DNA from: Streptomyces sp. NBC_00247
GTDB lineage: Bacteria > Actinomycetota > Actinomycetes > Streptomycetales > Streptomycetaceae
Length of the DNA stretch: 64,000 nt
Reading direction: 5' to 3'
NCBI RefSeq assembly: GCF_036188265.1
Contig: NZ_CP108093.1
Location: 3,299,001-3,363,000, forward strand
Below, piece by piece: positions 59,523 to 64,000 of the stretch. Positions within the stretch are counted from its first letter, which is position 1. The number at the start of each line of letters is the position of its first letter. A program made the translations under genes and the position numbers. Under the pieces are notes generated by a model, which was given only the letters and a program-made list of their open reading frames with translations, made no database searches and was not told the origin of the DNA.

Positions 59523-61091
59523 CTAAGCCCACGGCAGGTCGAGGATCTCCACCTCGGCACCGGGGCGCACACCGCCCGGCGGTACGACGGCCATACCGTC
59601 GGCGGTGGCGATTCCCCGCAGCATGGCGGGACCGTTGTAGCGCAGTGGCACGACCTGGTCCCTGGTGTCTCCGCGCCCGGCCCGGTGCACCACGGGTACG
59701 AGCCGGGTGTCGTGCGGGTGCCCCTGCACCGCGTCATGGGCGAGCGCCCGGTACGGCTCCTGCGCGATGCGGCCCGCGAGGCCGCCGAGCAGCGGAAGCG
59801 CGAGCGTGAGGAGTCCGGACACCGCGGCGAGCGGGTTGCCGGGCAGCCCCACCAGGAAGGGGCCGTCCGGGGCCAGCCTGGCGAGCAGCATCGGGTGCCC
59901 CGGGCGTACCGCCACCCCGTCCACCAGCAGTTCGGCGCCGATCCCGGAGAGGACCGGGTGCACATGGTCGACCGGACCGGCCGCCGTCCCCCCGGTCGTC
60001 AGCACCAGGTCCGCGGCGGTGGTGGTGAGCGCGTGCCGCAACGCCTCCGGGTCGTCCCCGAGGCAGCGGGGATCGGCGACATCGGCACCGGCCGCCCGCA
60101 GCCACGGGCCGAGCATGGGCCCGAGCGCGTCGCGGATGCGACCGCCGTGGGGGAGGCCCGAGGTGAGCAGCTCGTCACCGAGCACCAGCACCTCCACCCG
60201 GGGACGGGGCACGACGGCGAGCGCGTCGTACCCGGCGGCGGCGGCCAGGCCGAGCACCGCGGGGGTCACCAGCGTTCCCGGCGCGAGCAGTTGCTCGCCG
60301 GTCCGGCACTCCGTCGCGCGCGGCCGGACGTCCTGGCCGGGAACGACGGTCCGCCGGGCGTGCAGCATCCCCTTGGCCTCGTCCACCTCGGCGTGCTCCG
60401 AGCGGATGACCGCCGTCGCCTCCGCAGGCATACGGGCGCCCGTGGCGATCCGTACCGCCTCACCGTCCGGCAGCCGGTCGAGGCCGCCGTCCCCGGCCAG
60501 AAGTCCGGAGCCCGCACGGACGTACCAGGGGCCCGGTCCGGTGACGGCCCAGCCGTCCATGGCCGAGGTGTCGAAGGACGGCAGGTCGGTCAACGCCGCG
60601 AGCCCCTCGGCGAGCACATGGCCCGGGGAACGGTCGAGAGGGAGCCGGATCGCGGGCAGCGAGGTCCTCCGGCCGGCTCGCACGGCCAGCGCCCTGGCCT
60701 GCTCCCAGGAGGCGCCGGGGGAGTGGTGCACGGGTGCGGCACCACGAGCCGGTACGGACCCGGCCGAGGCGGACTTCACCGAGCCGGACGGCTCCGGAGG
60801 GGCCGGCGGCCTCGTCGTCCCCTCCGAGCGGCCTCCGGCCGGGGGTGCGTCGCCCCGGTGGGAGGAGTCCGGGGGAGAGAGGTCGTAGCGCGACGACTCG
60901 TGCGGGGGGACCCGGTTGGCCAGGGCCAACGCCTGCTCCACGGCACGCTCGTCCTCCGCCGAGGAGGCCGTGCGCGCGGGTACGGGGCAGTCGTCCAGTT
61001 CCGGAAGCACGAAGAGGTCACCCGTCGCTCCCGAGCCGGAAATCCGCACGGTCGGGGCCTCCGAAGCGGGAATCGGCTCCCGGCCGGTCAC
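59523..61091 (-). CDS. moeA: molybdopterin molybdotransferase MoeA with N-terminal extension
   Basis: GTG 61091, overlapping the upstream stop by four bases (GTGA), gives 522 residues against about 400 for typical MoeA. The MoeA core starts near residue 128 (SWEQARALAV) and shows the conserved SFDTSAMDGWAV, VRIATGARMPAEATAV, VLGDELLTSG and TTGGTAAGPVDHV. MoeA inserts molybdate into molybdopterin-AMP. The first 127 residues contain no recognised domain beyond a possible amphipathic SSAEDERAVEQALALANRV helix and a Pro/Ser-rich linker. A later GTG near residue 121 is a possible alternative start but lacks a ribosome binding site. Confidence 0.88.
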   Translation of the reverse strand: MTGREPIPASEAPTVRISGSGATGDLFVLPELDDCPVPARTASSAEDERAVEQALALANRVPPHESSRYDLSPPDSSHRGDAPPAGGRSEGTTRPPAPPEPSGSVKSASAGSVPARGAAPVHHSPGASWEQARALAVRAGRRTSLPAIRLPLDRSPGHVLAEGLAALTDLPSFDTSAMDGWAVTGPGPWYVRAGSGLLAGDGGLDRLPDGEAVRIATGARMPAEATAVIRSEHAEVDEAKGMLHARRTVVPGQDVRPRATECRTGEQLLAPGTLVTPAVLGLAAAAGYDALAVVPRPRVEVLVLGDELLTSGLPHGGRIRDALGPMLGPWLRAAGADVADPRCLGDDPEALRHALTTTAADLVLTTGGTAAGPVDHVHPVLSGIGAELLVDGVAVRPGHPMLLARLAPDGPFLVGLPGNPLAAVSGLLTLALPLLGGLAGRIAQEPYRALAHDAVQGHPHDTRLVPVVHRAGRGDTRDQVVPLRYNGPAMLRGIATADGMAVVPPGGVRPGAEVEILDLPWA

Positions 61092-61963
61092 GAGGCTCCG
61101 GCCCCCTTGCCGTCGCCCGACTCCTCTTCCCAGCGCAGGGCGAGAGCAGTCGCCTTGCGGGCCGCCTCGGCCACGGCGCCGGGAGCGTCGCCGGGTCCGG
61201 CGTTCGCGCTCGCCAGCCCGGCCGCGTACCCGACGAGGAAGGTGGTGAGCGGGGCGGCGGGTCGCGCGACACCGTGCGCGGCGTCGCGCGCCAGGTCGAG
61301 CAGAACATCGGTGTCGACGTCGAGTTCGAGGCCCAGTTCGGTCTTGACTGCGGTGATCCATTCGTCCAGCACGGCCTCATGCTCCCTGATGTGTGCCCTC
61401 GCCCGCTTGATGTCGTCCCAAGTGTCGCAGTCGAAGGAGGCGAACTCCGGTGTGGCCAGGGTGGCCAGATCGAGCTCGGCCGTCAGCAGGCGCAGCGGAA
61501 GTCCGGCGAGGCCGCCGTGCTCGGTGGCGAGCAGGGCGAGCTCGCGCCGCAGTGGTTCGGCCCGGTAGACGGCGACCAGCGGCTGACGGCGCCCGTCGGG
61601 GTCCGTGCACAGGGCGCCCTCCCGGCCGCCCTCCTCCGCGGCGGCCAGCAACGCGCCGATGGTGGCGGCGCCGAGGAACGGCAGGTCGGCCGAGAGCACC
61701 ACGACCCAGGGGGCGTCGGTCTCCCGGACGCCCGCACCCAGCGCGGCCACCGGCCCGCCGCCCGCCGGTGTTTCCCGGGTCCATCTCACCGGCCGGACCG
61801 TGGCTCTGCGGGGCCCGACCACGACCGTGCTCGCGGCACCGGCGCACGCGGCGAGCACCCGGTCGAGCAGCGTCCGGCCGCCGACGCCGATCCCGGGTTT
61901 GTCCGCTCCCCCGAGCCGTCTGGCGGCCCCTCCGGCGAGGACGATGGCGTCATAGGCGGTCAT
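61088..61963 (-). CDS. MobA-like nucleotidyltransferase fused to DUF6457
   Basis: 291 residues from ATG 61963. Residues 1-190 are a MobA-type NTP transferase with the nucleotide loop LAGGAARRLGGADKP and the metal Asp in VVLSADLPFLG. Residues about 205-291 form a helical DUF6457 domain (LDEWITAVKTELGLELDVDTDVLLDLARDAAHGVARPAAPLTTFLVGYAAG), often encoded next to molybdenum cofactor genes and here fused. MobA adds GMP to Mo-molybdopterin to make the bis-guanine dinucleotide cofactor. Overlaps moeA by four bases. The bkd E2 gene is 78 bases upstream. Confidence 0.87.
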   Translation of the reverse strand: MTAYDAIVLAGGAARRLGGADKPGIGVGGRTLLDRVLAACAGAASTVVVGPRRATVRPVRWTRETPAGGGPVAALGAGVRETDAPWVVVLSADLPFLGAATIGALLAAAEEGGREGALCTDPDGRRQPLVAVYRAEPLRRELALLATEHGGLAGLPLRLLTAELDLATLATPEFASFDCDTWDDIKRARAHIREHEAVLDEWITAVKTELGLELDVDTDVLLDLARDAAHGVARPAAPLTTFLVGYAAGLASANAGPGDAPGAVAEAARKATALALRWEEESGDGKGAGAS

Positions 61964-62041
61964 GCGACGAGTATGGGCGCCCGCCCCGGAGCACGTCCCA
62001 CCCGGGCGGGACGACGGGCGGGGCGGACCCGCGACCCCCGC

Positions 62042-63388
62042 CTACAGGGCCCGCAGCAGGACCGCCGGTTGTTCCACGCAGTCGGCGACGTACCGCAGGA
62101 AGCCGCCCGCCGTGCCGCCGTCGCAGACCCGGTGGTCGAAGGTGAGCGAGAGCTGTACCACGTGACGGACCGCCAGTTCGCCCTCGTGGACCCATGGACG
62201 GGGCACGATGCGGCCGACGCCGAGCATGGCCGCCTCGGGATGGTTGATGATCGGCGTGGAACCGTCCACCCCGAACACGCCGTAGTTGTTCAGGGTGAAC
62301 GTGCCGCCCGTCAGCTCGGCCGGGGTCAGTTTCCCGTCGCGGGACAGCCCGGTGAGCCGGGCGAGCTCGGCCGCCAGGGAGTCCACGGTGCGCGCGTGCG
62401 CGTCGCGGACCACCGGCACGACGAGCCCCCGGCCGGTCTGCGCGGCGAACCCGAGGTGGACGGACGGCAGCCGTACGACCTCCCGGGCAGCGGTGTCCAC
62501 GGTGGAGTTCAGCTCCGGGTACTTCGCCAGCGCGGCCACGCAGATCCGGGCCAGCAGGGCGAGGACCGACACCTTCGGACCCTCGGCCGCGTTCATCGCC
62601 GCGCGGGCCGCCATCAGCTCGGTCGCGTCGGCGTCCACCCAGCAGGTCGCGTCGGGAATCTCGGTCCGGCTGCGGGTCATCTTGTCGGCGACCGCACCCC
62701 GTACACCGCGCAACGCGATCCGTTCGCCGGCCGCCGCACCGTCCCGCGGGGGAACCGCGGCACCCTCGATGACGGCGGTGGCGTCCCGGTCGGGCGCCTT
62801 CGACGCCCGGCCGATCACCGCCTCGACGTCGCACCGCAGGATCAGCCCGTCCGGCCCCGATCCCGCCAGCTCACGGAGGTCGAGCCCGTGCTGCCGGGCG
62901 AGTCTGCGGACGAGCGGCGAGATGACCGCGACCGGAGCACCCGCCACGTCCCGACGAGCCGCGGCGCCCCCGACGACCGGGGCGGCGGGAGGGGCCGGTT
63001 CGCCGGACGGGACCGGGGACGCGGCCGGTACCGGCGCGGGGCGGACCCGCCGCCGGCGCGCCGCCGGGGCGGCCGTGCCGTACCCGACCAGTACGTTCCC
63101 CGAGGCCCCCGCCGACGCGGGCTCGTCCGCCCGCACCGGGGTCGGTGCGACCGCGACCGTCATCAGCGGGGCTCCGACCGGGAGTTCCGCCCCTTCTTCG
63201 CCGAAGCGGGCCGTCACCACACCCGCGTACGGGCACGGCACCTCCACCAGGGCCTTGGCCGTCTCGACCTCGACCACCGGCTGGTCCACGACGACGACCT
63301 CGCCGGCCTCCACCAGCCACCGCACGATCACCGCCTCGGTCAGCCCTTCGCCGAGGTCCGGCAACCTGAATTCGAGCACCGTGGGCAT
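62042..63388 (-). CDS. bkdC: second branched-chain 2-oxoacid dehydrogenase E2
   Basis: 448 residues from ATG 63388, which overlaps the upstream stop by one base (TGATG). One lipoyl domain with Lys45 (EVETAKALVE), a Pro/Ala-rich linker, a subunit-binding domain (ISPLVRRLARQHGLDLREL) and the catalytic domain with HRVCDG (His419, Asp423). It is a paralogue of the E2 at 43219-44685. Streptomyces often carry two bkd clusters; in S. avermitilis one supplies branched starter units for avermectin. Which role this copy has is not clear. Confidence 0.94.
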   Translation of the reverse strand: MPTVLEFRLPDLGEGLTEAVIVRWLVEAGEVVVVDQPVVEVETAKALVEVPCPYAGVVTARFGEEGAELPVGAPLMTVAVAPTPVRADEPASAGASGNVLVGYGTAAPAARRRRVRPAPVPAASPVPSGEPAPPAAPVVGGAAARRDVAGAPVAVISPLVRRLARQHGLDLRELAGSGPDGLILRCDVEAVIGRASKAPDRDATAVIEGAAVPPRDGAAAGERIALRGVRGAVADKMTRSRTEIPDATCWVDADATELMAARAAMNAAEGPKVSVLALLARICVAALAKYPELNSTVDTAAREVVRLPSVHLGFAAQTGRGLVVPVVRDAHARTVDSLAAELARLTGLSRDGKLTPAELTGGTFTLNNYGVFGVDGSTPIINHPEAAMLGVGRIVPRPWVHEGELAVRHVVQLSLTFDHRVCDGGTAGGFLRYVADCVEQPAVLLRAL

Positions 63389-64000
63389 CAGCGCGCCGCC
63401 TCCCACTGGAGCCGGGCGACCGCGTCCAGAACCCGGTCCACCCCCGGCAGATGGTGCCGCTCCAGCATCGGCGGCGGATACGGGATGTCGAAGCCGGTGA
63501 CCCGCAGCACCGGCGCCTCCAGATGGTGGAAGCACCGCTCCGTCACCCGCGCGGCGATCTCGCCCCCCGGCCCGCCGAACCCGGCGGACTCGTGGACGAT
63601 CACCGCGCGCCCGGTACGCCGCACGGACGCGGCGACCGTCCCGTCGTCGAAGGGCACCAGCGACCGCAGATCGACGACCTCCAGGTCCCAGCCCTCCGCC
63701 ACCGCCGCCTCGGCCGCCTCCAGGCACACCGGCAGCGACGGGCCGTAGGTGATCAGCGTCGCGCTCGTCCCCGGCCTGCGGACCACGGCCCGTCCGATGG
63801 GCCCGACCTCGGCCGGAGCCTGGGGCGACCAGTCGGACTTCGACCAGTACAGCCGCTTCGGCTCCAGGAACACCACGGGGTCGTCCGAGGCGATCGAGGC
63901 CCGCAGCAGCCCGTAGGCGTCCTCCACGGTGGCCGGGGTGACGACGTGGAGCCCCGGGGTGGCCATGTAGTACGCCTCCGAGGAGTCGCTGTGGTGCTCG
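63388..64000 (-). CDS. bkdB: second 2-oxoacid dehydrogenase E1 beta, 5' partial
   Basis: 204 residues of the C-terminal part are visible; the frame stays open to the window edge, beginning with EHHSDSSEAYY. It resembles the first BkdB (VFLEPKRLYW, LVPFDDGTVAASVRRTGRAVIVHES and IPYPPPMLERHHLPG). The gene continues beyond the window, where the E1 alpha gene is expected. Translation is coupled to the following E2 gene. Confidence 0.93.
   Translation of the reverse strand, partial: EHHSDSSEAYYMATPGLHVVTPATVEDAYGLLRASIASDDPVVFLEPKRLYWSKSDWSPQAPAEVGPIGRAVVRRPGTSATLITYGPSLPVCLEAAEAAVAEGWDLEVVDLRSLVPFDDGTVAASVRRTGRAVIVHESAGFGGPGGEIAARVTERCFHHLEAPVLRVTGFDIPYPPPMLERHHLPGVDRVLDAVARLQWEAAR

Overview
The window is high-GC actinobacterial chromosome, almost certainly Streptomyces. 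The signs are strong third-position GC, many GTG starts, leaderless -10 elements 6-7 nt before start codons, a proteasome activator (Bpa), a SARP regulator, an XRE/DUF397/ATPase trio, and two branched-chain keto-acid dehydrogenase loci. As far as I can recall, gene order resembles the metG-aspS-bkd segment of S. coelicolor on the oriC side of the core. Two perfect 14-bp parS sites (3630-3643 and 59422-59435) also suggest proximity to oriC. I saw no rRNA, tRNA, CRISPR array, prophage or biosynthetic gene cluster, and no in-frame TTA codon.

Layout. 1-5.5 kb: end of a VWA gene, metG, an L,D-transpeptidase lipoprotein and aspS. 5.7-12.5 kb: a PAS/GAF/PP2C/ATPase signalling protein, two secreted or phage-like proteins sharing a C-terminal domain, an AI-2E-type permease, pirin and an SseB-like protein. 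12.7-16.4 kb: a FadE5-type acyl-CoA dehydrogenase, an M18 aminopeptidase and a small membrane protein. 16.5-20.3 kb: a large AfsR-like SARP followed by four heptamers at exact 11-bp steps in front of a lipoprotein gene. 20.3-31.1 kb: thioredoxin/NHL protein, lipoprotein, LURP-one protein, nitrilase, mycothiol-dependent isomerase-like protein, GntR-MFS pair, D,D-carboxypeptidase and an FN3-repeat exoprotein. 31.1-38.3 kb: NmrA/TetR divergent pair and an envelope set (DUF3618, holin-like, PAP2, BrkB, Ig/propeller exoprotein).

38.5-43.1 kb is the most accessory-looking part: DUF1203, DUF6980-like and SMI1/KNR4 proteins, then a WhiJ-type XRE/DUF397/ATPase trio and a NUDIX protein. 43.2-47.8 kb: bkdABC with a divergent NarL-type response regulator and a palindrome between them. 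47.9-54.9 kb: PNPOx-like, APH-like, two divergent Ser/Thr kinases with different extracellular tails, a low-complexity exoprotein and bpa. 55.0-55.4 kb: a decayed IS630-type transposase. 55.4-64 kb: DinB-like, quinone oxidoreductase, a stand-alone RCK protein divergent from an RCK potassium channel, parS, moeA, a mobA-DUF6457 fusion, and a second bkd operon that runs out of the window.

No completely new multi-gene system stands out. The best leads are the SARP-type repeat array, the palindromic operators in the whiJ-type and bkd intergenic regions, the free-standing copy of the TagC-like C-terminal domain, the paired RCK proteins, and the two parS sites.
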